Assembly (NCBI GenBank): GCA_002007465.1
Contig: LNAC01000678.1
Location: 411,928-475,927, forward strand
Reading direction: 5' to 3'
DNA: 64,000 bases
Source: Ailurus styani
Lineage: Eukaryota; Chordata; Mammalia; Carnivora; Ailuridae
Shown: piece after piece, positions 36,180-47,109 of the stretch
Numbering within the stretch: the first letter of the stretch is position 1
How the letters are laid out: the number at the start of each line of letters is the position of its first letter
Translations under genes and position numbers: made by a program
The notes under the pieces: generated by a model
The model's database searches: none
Seen by the model: the letters and a program-made list of their open reading frames with translations, nothing else
Told to the model about the DNA's origin: nothing

Positions 36180-36545
36180 GAATTTCACTTAGTTACATAG
36201 TTGCTCAGTTTAATTTACATTTCACATCTTCACAGTGGCTAGACCTGTAACTGTGACTAGATTCTGGCCAGTGAATTTTAAACGGAAGTGAAATGTACAG
36301 TTCTGGGTTACACTCTTCAAAGGTAGCTTGACAGCTCTTGTTTGAAATAGGTGTCTTCAGTATGAAGCTGTTTGCTTAGGATGGCAGAGCAATAAAATAA
36401 GGAGCTTCGATGTCCAATATTATGGAGATGTCATATCAGCTCTGAGCAGCTTATGCAAGAACTATTATGTAAGTGAGCAATAAATGTCTCTATTTTAAAA
36501 ATCATTGTTATTTGGCCCTTGAAACGTGACACAGTATCTTAATTA
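36180..36545 (+). mobile_element. Possible MLT1-like LTR relic
   Basis: Ordered weak similarity to MaLR LTR 3' halves: CTGGCCAGTGAATTTTAAAC near 36265, GATGGCAGAGCAA near 36379, GTAAGTGAGCAATAAATGTC near 36470, and a terminal ACACAGTATCTTAATTAATA near 36530. It interrupts the old L1. The family assignment is tentative. Confidence 0.45.
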
Positions 36546-37200
36546 ATATAGTGTGACATTAAAAAATGAAAAAGAGTAACTAAAAACTTAATATATGATA
36601 AAGACATATGAGCAGGGCAAAATGTTTATTATATGGAATGGTGCTTTTAAAATAAGCTATTTGGCAAAACAAGAAAATTGAGTCTGTGCATTCTATGATA
36701 CACCAACTAGATTCAAGTAATCAAGCAATTAAACATAAAATGTAAAACCAACAAGATAAAAGATCACAAATATTCTTCAGCCATCAAGAGGAGAGTTCCA
36801 AAATTTTTATTGTAAATTTTTATTGTAAAATCATAGAAGGAATTAAATATACATATATATGTGTGACTTCATAAAAATTAAAATTTATTCTATAAAAAAT
36901 TATATGCAAAATTAAGGGACAGAAAAAATAGAAATGTGCCAGCAATCACTAGTATCTTTGCATTATAAAAACAACTGTTTGTTATATTGAAACTCACATA
37001 AAAGAAGTCAGAATCCCTCTACACTGCACTACACATAGAGAAATTACAATTTATAGTAATCTCAAAGACATATTTAATATTTCTTTTGGAATAAACAAAT
37101 AGTCACATTGAGGATATGAAACTATTTCATGAACAGAGAGGAAAAGATTATGGGTTTCATCATTACCTGAGCAATATGAAAATGACATGTCACTTTAAGT

Positions 37201-37838
37201 TAAAAAAAATCATATAATGTTAAAAAATTGAGAGAATTTCAAAACTGTTTTATTGTTTTTAGAAAAAAAAGCAAAATGATGAATGTGTGCATAGTCTATG
37301 CTTGCTACATAAAATGTATGATTTATTTATTTACATAAATAAAATTGACGTATATACTGCATTTTACCATTTAGCATTAAGTGTTTCTCTGGATGGTTTT
37401 AAATCTCCTGACATACTGAAAAAGTCAATTTGTATAGAATTTCATTATTTTCCCACCAGTGTATTATGATTCTTCACATTTAAGCTAGGTCAATAAAGAT
37501 TGGAAAATAACTTTTTACCAAACAGATTTATAAAATAGGAATGTTTACTAACCTCCAAGACATTTTTTCTATTAATTTTGTCTATTTGCTCAAGACTAGG
37601 ATGTAGCTGAAATTGATATATTCTTAAAGTTGATATTGAAATTATTATATCCATATTATCGGTAGCAAAAGTTGTTTCTGAGATAAATTTTATTTTTCCA
37701 ATAGAAAAAAATACTAGGAAATGTCAAGGGTCTAACATGCTAGAAGACCATTATGTTAAACACTTATCTTCCCATAATTAAAGCTAAGTGAGAGCGAATT
37801 TTGTTGCTTTTTAAAGGGACATAAAAAAGATAAAAACG
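37201..37838. other. No gene or repeat recognised
   Basis: AT-rich sequence. Nothing supported. Confidence 0.45.
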
Positions 37839-37839
37839 T

Positions 37840-38075
37840 GGGATGCCTGGTGGTTCAGTCAGTTAAGCGTCTGCCTTTGGCTCACGTCATGATCCCAGAG
37901 TCCTGGGATCCAGTCAGAGTCCTGGGATCAAGCAGGACATCAGCATTGGGCTCTTTGCTGAGCAGGGCTTCTCTCTCTCTGCCTGCTGCTCCCCCTGCCT
38001 GTGCTTCCCTCTCTCTCTCTCTCTCTCTCTCTCTGACAAATAAATAAAATCTTTCCAAAAGAAGAAAAAAAAGAA
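37840..38075 (+). mobile_element. CAN-SINE with internal 19-bp tandem duplication
   Basis: Sense arctoid-type copy. AGAGTCCTGGGATC occurs twice in tandem at 37897-37915 and 37916-37934, lengthening the middle. The CT run at about 38010-38034 is expanded. The target repeat is obscured by A-rich flanks. Confidence 0.92.
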
Positions 38076-38562
38076 GTACATTACCTGAAATCTTATTTCA
38101 CCTAGTTATTTCTACCAATTTCACTCTTCCAAAAATCTGATGCAATTTTAATTTACTTACAAACTTATGGAAATACTTATTAAATATTCTCTAAGGCCAC
38201 CATCAGTACATTATCAAAGCAAATCGCTAAGACAGGATAAAATAATAGAACTAAAAATTCATAAATAACAACAATATAATGGCAAGCCTACCTTAAGATT
38301 CATTTTCCCCCACCTCTTTTCACTTAGATGGAGTTTATAATTATGAGATAATATTTTTATTATTTATTATTATTTTATTATATTATTAATGCAAATCTAC
38401 AAGGACAAAAAGGTATTTTGCATTTAAAACAGTGCTGACTGTACTGCAGATAATCCATGGGGTTTTTTTTTTGTTTGGTTGGTTTTGTTTTTTTTACTAT
38501 CAAATTCTCTTGTGTAAGTAAATAATTTATGTATGTTTTTAATCCATTAAAAAAGAATATAA
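38076..38562. other. No gene recognised; low-complexity AT
   Basis: AT-rich. An irregular (TTA)n run lies at about 38354-38390 and a T-rich run at 38461-38498. Confidence 0.5.
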
Positions 38563-38754
38563 TAGGGTGCACCTGAGTGATTCAGTTCCTTAAATGTCTG
38601 ACTCTTGTTTTCAGCTCAGATCATGATCTCGGGGTCTTGAGATGGAACAGTGCCTCAGGCTCCAAGCTAAGCATGGAGTCTGTTTTTCTCCCTCTCCCTC
38701 TGTCCCTCCCCCTGCTCATGCTCTTGCTCTCTCTAAAATAAATAAATCTTTTTT
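38563..38754 (+). mobile_element. Older CAN-SINE
   Basis: Diverged sense SINE (GTGCACCTGAGTGATTCAG, CTGACTCTTGTTTTCAGC). Perfect 14-bp target repeat AAAAAAGAATATAA at 38549-38562 and 38755-38768. Confidence 0.93.
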
Positions 38755-38989
38755 AAAAAAGAATATAACGGGATGCCATATTTTATCATATCATTGATTC
38801 ATCCAAAGAATTATGGATTTTTATCAGCAACCCAGCATATATTAATAAAAGAAACAGCTGGCAGTCAAGGTAGCAAAATCAAGATGGAAAGGAAGTCAAT
38901 GTGAAAAAGAGAACTATTACTTCCTCATTGTACAAGGGCCAGTACTTAACAGTACCAGTTTTCTGGGCATGTGCCATTAGATTATCAAA

Positions 38990-39090
38990 ATCATCCAATT
39001 AAATTAATCCAAGGTAGAGAATCAATATCTTATCTATGATCACAGAACTAGTATGAAGTAGAGCTAAGAATTCAAACCTACATTTATCAA
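38990..39090 (+). repeat. MIR relic
   Basis: Resembles the 3' half of MIR: GATCACAGAACTAGTATGAA near 39038 for 'ggtcacacagctagtaagt', then GTAGAGCTAAGAATTCAAAC near 39058 for 'gcagagctgggattcgaac'. Confidence 0.65.
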
Positions 39091-39117
39091 ATTTCATTCC
39101 CTCTTTTCTCAGTGTCA

Positions 39118-39243
39118 TACTATATATAATTATAAATAGCTATATAGTTACACTATATATAGTTACTATATTATACATACATACTATATACACGATATAT
39201 AGTTACATAATATATATAATTATATATATGTTATATATGTTAT
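39118..39243. repeat. AT-rich low-complexity tract
   Basis: Interleaved TATA/ATAGTTACTATA words over about 125 bp. No phased unit. Confidence 0.8.
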
Positions 39244-39519
39244 TTTTTAAATTCATACTACTAATCAAATTTATTTTACAGAAAATTGCTTAAATCTCAT
39301 AGAGTCATTAGTACACATTTTATTCATTGTGCATATTTACCCTTAACCACATTTCCAAGTTACTTGTTTGCTATGTAGAACTATTGTAAAATTTAGTCTT
39401 CTTGGATTGATAAGTTTATATTCAGTCTAATTACTGCCTGGATTGCTAAACTTTATCATGCCCCCTATGAATTTCACCATTTTAAATGGAGGAATCCGAA
39501 ATATATTTTGTTCCATTTT

Positions 39520-40970
39520 AGTTTGAAACTGGACCACTTTCTTACATCATATACAAATAAATTCAAAATGGATGAAAGACCTAAATGTGAGACAGGAAAC
39601 TATCAAAATGATAGCAACCGCTTTGACTTGGGCCATAGCAAATTCTTACTAGACACATCACCAAAGGCAAGGGAAACAAAAGCAAAAATGTACTCTTGGG
39701 ACTTCATCAAGTAAAAAGCTTCTTCACAAGAAGAGAAGAATCCATAAAACTCAAAGGCAATATATGGAATGGGATAAGATTTTTTTCAAATGGCATATCT
39801 GATAAAGGTTTAGTATCCAAAATCTATAAAGAACTTATAAGACTCAACACTCAAAAAAAACAAACAATCCAATTAAGAAATGGGCAGAAGACATGAATAG
39901 ACTTTTTTCCAAAGAAGGCATCCAGATGGCTAATGGACTCATGAAAAGATGCTTAACATCACTCATCATCAGGAAAATACAAGTCAAAACTACAATGAGA
40001 TATCATCTCACACCTGTCAGAATGGCTAGAATGAACAATGCAGGAAACAAAAGATGTTGCTGAGGACACAGAGAAAGGGGAACCCTTTAATACTGTTGAT
40101 GCAAATGCAGACTGGTGCAGCCACTCTGTGAAATAGTATGGAGGACCCTCAAAAAGTTGAAAATAGAGCTACCCAGAACCCAGAAACTGCACTACTAGTT
40201 ATTTACCAAAAGGATACAAAAATACTGATTTGAAGGGCACATGTACCCCAACGCTTATAACGCAGCATTATCACCAATAGGCAAATTTTGGTAATAGCCC
40301 GAGTGCCTACTGACTGATGAATGGATAAAGGAGAGGTGGTATATATATAATGGTTTACTATTCAACCATTAAAAAGAATGAAATCTTGCCATTTGCAAGA
40401 TGTAGATGGAACTAGAGTGTATTTTGCTACGTGAAATAAGTCAATCAGAGAAAGACAATATCATATGATTTCATTTATATGTGGAGTTTAAGAAACAAAA
40501 CAGACAAACATAGGAAAGGGCTGGAAGAAAAGGCAAACCATAAAAGACTCTGTTATAGAGAACAAACTGAGGGTTGCTGGAGGGGAGGTGGGCAGGAGAT
40601 AGGTAATGGTTATTAAGAAAAGCATTTGTGGGCGCCTGGGTGGCTCAGTGGGTTAAAGCCTCTGCCTTCGGCTCGGGTCATGATCCCAGGGTCCTGGGAT
40701 CGAGGCCCACATCAGGCTCTCTGCTCAGCGGGGAGCCTGCTTCCTCCTCTCTCCTCTCTCTCTGCCTGCCTCTCTGCCTACTTGTAATCTCTCCCTCTCT
40801 GTGTCAAATGAATAAATAAAATCTTTAAAAAAAAAAAAAGAAAAGCATTTGTGATGAGCACTGGGTGTTATATGTAAATGATGAATCACTATATTCTACT
40901 CCTGAAACCAATATTACACTATATGTTAATTAACTAGAATTGAAATAAAATCTTGAAACAAAACCAAATT
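39520..40970 (+). mobile_element. Carnivore-type L1 3' portion, sense
   Basis: 5'-truncated L1 starting in ORF2 (AAACTGGACCACTTTCTTAC). It passes GATGCTTAACATCACTCATC and GAAATAGTATGGAGGACC and ends in the 3' UTR (GAGCACTGGGTGTTATATG, TATGTTAATTAACTAGAATT, AAATAAAATCTTG). The sequence is close to the recalled carnivore L1, so it is younger than the L1M relics here, but the frames are broken. A SINE splits it at 40631-40837. I could not define a target repeat. Confidence 0.88.
40631..40837 (+). mobile_element. CAN-SINE with perfect 16-bp target repeat
   Basis: Full-length sense copy in the L1 3' UTR. AAGAAAAGCATTTGTG occurs at 40615-40630 and 40838-40853 without mismatch. It shares CTCTCTCCTCTCTCTCTGCC and TCAAATGAATAAATAAAATC with the copy at 35534. 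Probably recent. Confidence 0.96.
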
Positions 40971-41556
40971 TGCTGAATTTTATTAGAGCCCTGTTATCAG
41001 CCCTCAGAAGCTACTGCCTCACCCCGCAGATGGTTGATTTTTCTACAAAAGGATTTTTCACATAGTTCACTAACATAGTAGCTCCCACTATTACCAAGTG
41101 CATTTGACTCTTGATTAATTCAAATGTTGGGTATATTGGTAATCCATGAATTGGGGATAACAGGGTGAGAACAGAGAGTAAGAAGGGGGGGAAGGGATCT
41201 CAAGCTTTCTTATATTGTGAGAAACAAATAATTATTTTAAACAGTGGTCAAAAAATTGTTTTGGCCACCATACCATAATAAACACTGTAGATTCACTTCT
41301 TATTAGTTACATTTATTTATAAAGCAGTTAAATTTGCTTTATCAATAATGAATAGTTAAGGAAAAGTGCTCATATATAGTGAAAGTCACAGTAAAATTGA
41401 GGGACATTGTATTTCTAATGGTTTTCTTGATCATTTTGATTTTTCTTAGCAAATTTAAATTGCAGCTTATATACCAAGATCAAGAGAGGCATTATCTCTT
41501 CGCAGTTTTATTGTAATTTGTATTTGTACACTCAGTGCTAGCTTTCAGTATTATAT
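40971..41556. other. No gene or repeat recognised
   Basis: Mixed sequence between the L1 and a SINE. Nothing supported. Confidence 0.45.
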
Positions 41557-41571
41557 TCATTTGAAGCTTTT

Positions 41572-41768
41572 TTTTTTTAAGATTGTATTTATTTATTTGA
41601 CACAAAGAGAGACAGCGAAAAAGGGAACCCAAGCAAGGGGGAGTTGGGAGAGAGAGAAGCACCCTTCCCGTGGAGCAGGGAGCCCAATATGGGGCTCAAT
41701 CCCAGGACCCTGGGATCATGACCTGAGCCAAAGGTGGACGCTTAACAACTGAGCCACCCAGGCACCCC
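41572..41768 (-). mobile_element. CAN-SINE (arctoid type), antisense
   Basis: Antisense full-length copy. Imperfect target repeats TCATTTGAAGCTTTT (41557-41571) and TCACTTGAAGATTTT (41769-41783). Confidence 0.94.
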
Positions 41769-41783
41769 TCACTTGAAGATTTT

Positions 41784-42169
41784 ATCACAGAAATTTCTAA
41801 GCACTAGTCAATTTTATGAGAAATATTTAGTTCATAATAAATTACGTGGACTGTAGTCTTCTTACCATTCAATGTTAAAAAACAAAAGGAAACTCCAAAA
41901 CTGAGTCATCTGCCTCAATAACGTACAGCTCCCACATTTCTTTTAGGACACTCCATAAATTATATGTTGTCTGTGTTATTCTGATATTCAAACCCAGGCA
42001 CTGAGCATCATGAATTGTTTTTCAAATATTAATAAAGCCTATTTTTATTTTTTTGAGAAAACATAGAAGTTTTTTGAGAGCACATATAATATATCTGAAA
42101 TTCACTGGATTGCTTTGAAAATACTGTTTTTTTTTTTCACATCACTTTAGAGACCATTACTTTGGAGCC
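41784..42169. other. No gene or repeat recognised
   Basis: AT-rich. Nothing supported. Confidence 0.45.
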
Positions 42170-43180
42170 AAGACATACTACCACCAGTTTATCATTCACT
42201 CATTCAATAATTCATTCATTCAACAAATGGTTAAGTACCTTTTATGTAACAAGCACTATTCTAGAAACTCGACATATAGAAATTAAAAAAAAAAGATGAC
42301 AATGTTCTCTCATGGAGCGTTCATTAAGTAGGGGAATACAGATGATAAAGACGCATGTGTGATCCATATGTATATATATTCCACAGAGAAAAATAAAGCA
42401 AGGAAGAAATGTTGGGAGTCAAAGGAAGGGTGCTATTTAAATAATTCTGTAATGACCTCATTGAGCAGGTAACAATTGAGTAGATCCTGAAGTAGGAAAA
42501 AGGGTACTATGTAGTTCCTTGGAAATTAAGCATTCTAGACAGGGAAAAAAAATGCTATGCCATAATTGAATTTGGTATATTTTAGGAAAAGCCAGGATAA
42601 TAGTGGATCAGAGCAGTAGGAGAGAATGGGAGAGTTACAGGAAATGAAGTCAGAAAATTTGGGGAGAAAGGTGAACTCAAATTGAAACTTTTAGATTGTA
42701 TGGAAATTTGGATTTTACTCTGAGTGAGATGAAGAACTAACTGGGAGACATTTCAGAAGAGGGTGAAAAGATCTATATTAGATTTGGAAAGAGCTACTTT
42801 AGCTGCTGTGCTATAAAGCCAGTGCCAAAAACAGGCAGAAAGTAGGAGGCAAATGATGGTGACTTGGCTGAAAGTAGTGGTGATACAGGGAGTGAGAATT
42901 TTTTAGATTCAAAAGTAGAGCTAATGAGAAATGCAAATAGATTGACTGTGGGACATTAAATATAGAGAAAAATCAAAGACTGCTCCAAGATTTCTCTCAA
43001 ACTATTTGGCTAGAGATATAAACTTGGGAATTGTAAGTACAGAGATGGAATTTAAAGTAATAAAATTGGATTAAATCATGTGAATAGTGAGTGGGTAGAG
43101 TTAAAGAAGTGAAAAAGTCCTAAGACAGAGCTTTTGAGTATGTAAATGTTTAGAAATTTAGGAAATTATTAGGAATTAGC
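42170..43180 (-). mobile_element. L2 LINE relic, antisense, about 1 kb
   Basis: It begins with the complement of the L2 3' terminus: CATTCATTCAACAAATGG near 42214, GTAACAAGCACTATTCTAGA near 42246, then TCTCATGGAGCGTTCATTAA. It continues with GAGCTACTTTAGCTGCTGTG near 42790 and GATGGTGACTTGGCTGAAAG near 42855, matching the order of the complemented L2 3' region. Highly decayed; the right boundary is uncertain. Confidence 0.6.
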
Positions 43181-43319
43181 ATTTCCTATTTCAACTCTTT
43201 TTGTTTGGAGTTGGCAACATTTTTCTTCCAAAAACATTGGGACTTTAGAGCAGTCAACACTTAACATTCCTTTCCAGTTTACATGCATTGGTTCTTCAGT
43301 AACTTTGCTCTGTTTTTCT

Positions 43320-43680
43320 TTCTTTCTTTTTTTTTTTTTGATTTAACATATGTATTTTTTTAATAGTACTGGATTTATGGAAAAATTGAGCAGAAAATTC
43401 ATGGAGTTCTCATCTACCTCTCACCCTAATACATGAACAGTTTCCCTGAATATTAATTTATTGTATAACTGTGGTACCATTGTTAGAAATAATTTGCTCA
43501 TGCAGATAACATTATTATTAACTAAAATCAGCAGTTTACATTAAGATTTGCTCTGTGTCTTATGATTCTTTGGTCTTCAGCAAACACATAATGATATGTA
43601 CCTCCTGTTACACTATCATAAATAATTGTTCTAGACTAAGTTGTAATCTTTATATCTTTTTAGATTAAGAAAGTATATTA
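43320..43680 (-). mobile_element. L1M-type 3' UTR relic, antisense
   Basis: After a T-rich run (43318-43340), sequence such as CAGTTTACATTAAGATTTGC near 43530 and ACATAATGATATGTACC near 43586 resembles the antisense 3' UTR of mammalian-wide L1M elements. Low identity. Confidence 0.5.
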
Positions 43681-44866
43681 GCCACATAAATGTAAAAATC
43701 GGTAACATCGCTAAGAATAACTGAATTTTCTTTAACTCCGAGTTTTCTCTGTATTAGAGTCTTATCAGTAGAGGAATATGTTAACTAAATAAGTGTGACT
43801 CAGGACTGTATATAAATTCTTCTTAATTTATGATGTTCATTGTTTATAGATGCAAACTTTGATCAGATGTTTATAGTCCTATGCACCCGTATATTCCAAT
43901 GTCTATATGCTATAGTTCTGCCCACTATCCATGATGGGTGAATATGCTGTAACCATTAAGTCATCCTCATTCATTAGAATGGGAATGTTCTGGTTGTGAG
44001 TCTGTTATTAGCTATATGGGTAAGTAAAGAATTATAAATTATCTTCTGCTCCTAAAATATTAGACAAACACAAATCTGATACTATTCATTAAAATTGTTT
44101 GTGACAAAGTTCATTTTCATAATTTTGAAGCAAGCCTATCACACTTGGTCCAAATAAAGAAAAGTAATTAATTGTAGGAATCTAAGTCTTAAAAAGAAAC
44201 TTTTTTTTTTCTAATTGTTCTGACTTATTCTGCTAAGGTCAAATAACACTGGAGAGTCTTTATGAAGAAAAAAAAACTAAATTGCATCAATTCAAATACC
44301 CAGACCTGTTATAAGTAAAGATACTCTTATTTGCCTATACCTTGTTTTTCTTATAATCAGTTAGTTTAGTATATATTCAGTAAGACACTAAACAACATAG
44401 AGATATGAAAAATAGGAAATTTTTCAACAGAAATCAAGAATTTATAAATACACTATTTTCTTAAATTTCACATTATGTATGTTAATATTTTATAGCATAC
44501 AAATGATTTGTAACATAAGTAGCTAAGAAAATTATAAGGACATGGCAACAATGATTATTATGAGTTCCCTCAAAATATTTTTAAAAAATCCCATGGTTTA
44601 TGATCTTAAGTGTGCTAGTTTAAGAAAATAAAATATTTCTTACATTTTCCTTTTCCAGGTACAGTAAGATTTTAATATTTATAAAATCAGTTATGTTAAT
44701 ATTTGAGAAATGATTTTAATCATGTATTCAAATCTACTATTTATTGCCCTAATTATAAATTCTGGAGATTTTTTTCACTTTACCTTTTATAGGAGTCATG
44801 TTCATACCAGACTAGATGAGAGGATCCCTGCGGAATAGTGGGAGCAGTCCGAGATGTAAATATAAT
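43681..44866. other. No gene or repeat recognised
   Basis: AT-rich, about 1.2 kb. Nothing supported. Confidence 0.45.
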
Positions 44867-45020
44867 GGTTTTTAAAATTGTTTTTGGGGGGGATTTTGTC
44901 TTTTTATTTTTAAATTTTAAATTCCAGTATAGTTAATATATGGTGTTATATTAGTTTTAGTACAATATAGTGATTCAACACTTCTATGCATTACTCAAAG
45001 CTCATTGTGATAAGTGTACT

Positions 45021-45097
45021 TCTTTTTTTTTGCTATAAGTGCTATATTTATTTATATTTTATTGACATATAATGTATTATTTGCCCCAAGGGTATAG
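45021..45097 (-). mobile_element. 77-bp L1 3' tip inserted in L1 3' UTR
   Basis: A T run, then TTTTATTGACATATAATG and CCCCAAGGGTATAGG, the antisense 3' terminus of another L1 type. The surrounding L1 sequence GTGATAAGTGTACT is duplicated perfectly on both sides (45007-45020, 45098-45111). One of the shortest L1-derived insertions in the window. Confidence 0.82.
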
Positions 45098-45387
45098 GTG
45101 ATAAGTGTACTCTTAATCCCCTTCACCTGTTTTACCCATCCCCCCCACCCACCTACTTCCCCTCTGGTAGACAGCAGCTTGTTTTCTATAGTTGAGTCCT
45201 TTTTTTTCCCTTTGTTTTGTTTCTTAAATTCCACATTTGAGGGAAAGCATATGATATTTGTCTTTCTCTAAGTTATTTCGCTTAGCATTATACTCTCTAG
45301 ATCCATTGTGATGTTGCTAATGGCAAGATTTCATTCTTTTTTATTGGTGGGTAATATTCCATTGGGCATGTACATCACACTTTCTTT

Positions 45388-45590
45388 TTCTTTTTTTTTT
45401 AAAGATTTTATTTATTTATTTCACAGAGGGAGAGAGATCACAAGGAGGCAGAGAGGCAGGCAGAGAGAGAGAGGGGGAAGCAGGCTCCCCGCTGAGCAGG
45501 GAGCCCGATGCGGGCCTCGATCACAGGACCCTGAGATCATGACCTGAGCCGAAAGCAGAGGCATTAACCCACTGAGCCACCCAGGCGCCC
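45388..45590 (-). mobile_element. CAN-SINE, young subfamily, antisense
   Basis: Full-length antisense copy inside L1 with a perfect 17-bp duplication TACATCACACTTTCTTT (45371-45387, 45591-45607). Shares the linked variants of the copies at 1616, 11065 and 14946. Confidence 0.96.
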
Positions 45591-45956
45591 TACATCACAC
45601 TTTCTTTATCTATTTGCCCATCAATGGACACTTGGGCTGCTCCCATAATTTGGATATTGCAAATAATGCTGCAAGAAACATAGGGGTGCACATACATTTT
45701 CTAATTAGTGTTTTCATAGTCTTTGTGTAATTACCAAGTGGTGGGTAATGATCATACAGTAGTTCTATTTTTGCATTTTTTGAGGAAGCTCCATAGTGTT
45801 TTCCACATGGCTGCACCAGTTTTCATCCCCACCAACAGTGTACAAGGGCTCCCTTTTTCTTCACATCCTTGCCAACACTGTTGTGTTTGTGTTTTGATTT
45901 TAGCCATTCTGACATGGGGTGGGGGTGGGGGATCATGTTTTGGGTTTTTAAAAATG

Positions 45957-46868
45957 CTGTCCTCACTCAGGTAGGAGGCCCAGGCTAGAGTCTAGTCAGT
46001 TCCCCTACTTGAACAACTGATTAAACTCATACCAGTGACTTCCCTTATTATGCTATCACACACCAGACTATCATGCACCCACCCTAATCACCCCCAAAGC
46101 CTAGAATCTGACGACAATGAACAACCCCTATGTCCCAGAACCTGTAAAATTATTCAAATAAGCCAATCCATAGGCAGTCCATGAAACCTAGCTAACCCCA
46201 CATGGCTTGCTATCTCTAAGCTGTCCTCTATAGTTCTAGCTTGCTCTAACCCTGTCGTCAGGTGCATCCCCATGTGGTTTGGTTTCATCCCTTCTCTCAA
46301 AGAGCTCTGCTTTCATCTATCCAAATGTCGTGGTATTGTGACTGGCCATCAAGAGAATCTGTAAATCTTGTTAAATATTAGATACCTTGCTTGAAGTTTT
46401 GGACAGCTAGTAATTGTGAGACTTTGGAGCAAAGTATGTAATTTTTTCTATCTCTTTTTCATTATCTCTTCTTTGAGAGAGATTAGTAAGTTCTTTTTTA
46501 AGTCTCTTATTCTCCTACTCTGTTAATTATTTTATGCTGAGCAGGTACTTCCAATTTTTCTATCAAAGCAGTTGTGTGATTCTGATAATGGAGGAAAATT
46601 TTAAAAAATAACCTAAAGTGTTGTCCACAATCAAAATTTCTTTAGAATAAAATCTTCAAAATAATGAGAATTCATCACATTTCTCCACTGTATAAAAGTT
46701 AAATTAGTTAAGTTTTGTTTCCATAGTCATATGAAATTGACTCCTCATAAAACAATACCAGTGTAACCTAGGACTTTGATTAATTCCCAGGAATATTACA
46801 AAAGACTGTCAGAGGTATACATGCACCTTGTTAAGCAAGGTCTTTGTCCACCCTCTTGTTTTTCTTTT
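45957..46868. other. Unclassified; possible solitary LTR at about 45958-46380
   Basis: Less AT-rich than the surroundings. It contains a CCAATC box near 46165, a short CT-rich part and AAAGAGCTCTGCTTTCATC near 46299, a word order like the end of some gammaretrovirus-like LTRs. I found no TG...CA ends or target repeat, so this is only a suggestion. A weak MIR-like trace may lie near 46410-46500. Confidence 0.3.
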
Positions 46869-46884
46869 AAAATATCTTTTGTAG

Positions 46885-47076
46885 GAGCCCCTGGGTGACT
46901 AGGTCAATTAAGCACCTGCCTTCAGTTCAGGTCATGATCTCAGACTCCTAGGATGGAACCCAGAGTGTTTCCTGCTTCAGTGGGAAGCCTGCTTGTCCCT
47001 CTCCCTCTGCCCATCCCCCTCATGTTCTCTCTCTGTCCCTCTCTCTCTCAAATAAGGAAATAAAATATTTAAAAAA
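46885..47076 (+). mobile_element. Older CAN-SINE
   Basis: Sense copy with GAGCCCCTGGGTGACTAGGT and AATTAAGCACCTGCC, diverged body and AAATAAGGAAATAAAATATT. Target repeats are poor. Confidence 0.92.
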
Positions 47077-47086
47077 TCTTGTATAA

Positions 47087-47109
47087 TATCATCATCATCA
47101 TCATCATCA
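47087..47109. repeat. (ATC)n microsatellite
   Basis: Seven ATC units directly after the SINE tail. Confidence 0.9.

Larger units (their letters stand above)
34800..37200 (+). mobile_element. Old L1 ORF2 relic, sense (weak)
   Basis: Low-identity L1. The clearest part is about 35840-36110 (GGGAATACATAATATTTTAA, then a stretch like the 'aatggagggcaggatggccaa' of ORF2). A weaker part at about 36600-36790 ends near ATTCTTCAGCCATC. It is interrupted by a SINE at 35534-35825 and an LTR-like relic at 36180-36545. Both boundaries are rough. Confidence 0.5.
44881..45942 (-). mobile_element. Carnivore-type L1 3' portion, antisense, with nested inserts
   Basis: Antisense L1 from a degenerate tail at 44881 through the 3' UTR and the end of ORF2 (CCATCAATGGACACTTGGGC, CAACAGTGTACAAGGGCTCC, AGCCATTCTGACATGG). 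It is flanked by GGTTTTTAAAATTG (44867-44880) and GGTTTTTAAAAATG (45943-45956), one mismatch. It carries a 77-bp L1 3' end at 45021-45097 and a SINE at 45388-45590. The truncated 5' end finishes in a G-rich run. Confidence 0.88.

Noticed and set aside
45957..46380. Solitary gammaretrovirus-like LTR
   Set aside because: Some suggestive words, but no TG...CA ends, target repeat or polyadenylation signal could be fixed, so it is left as an unclassified stretch.
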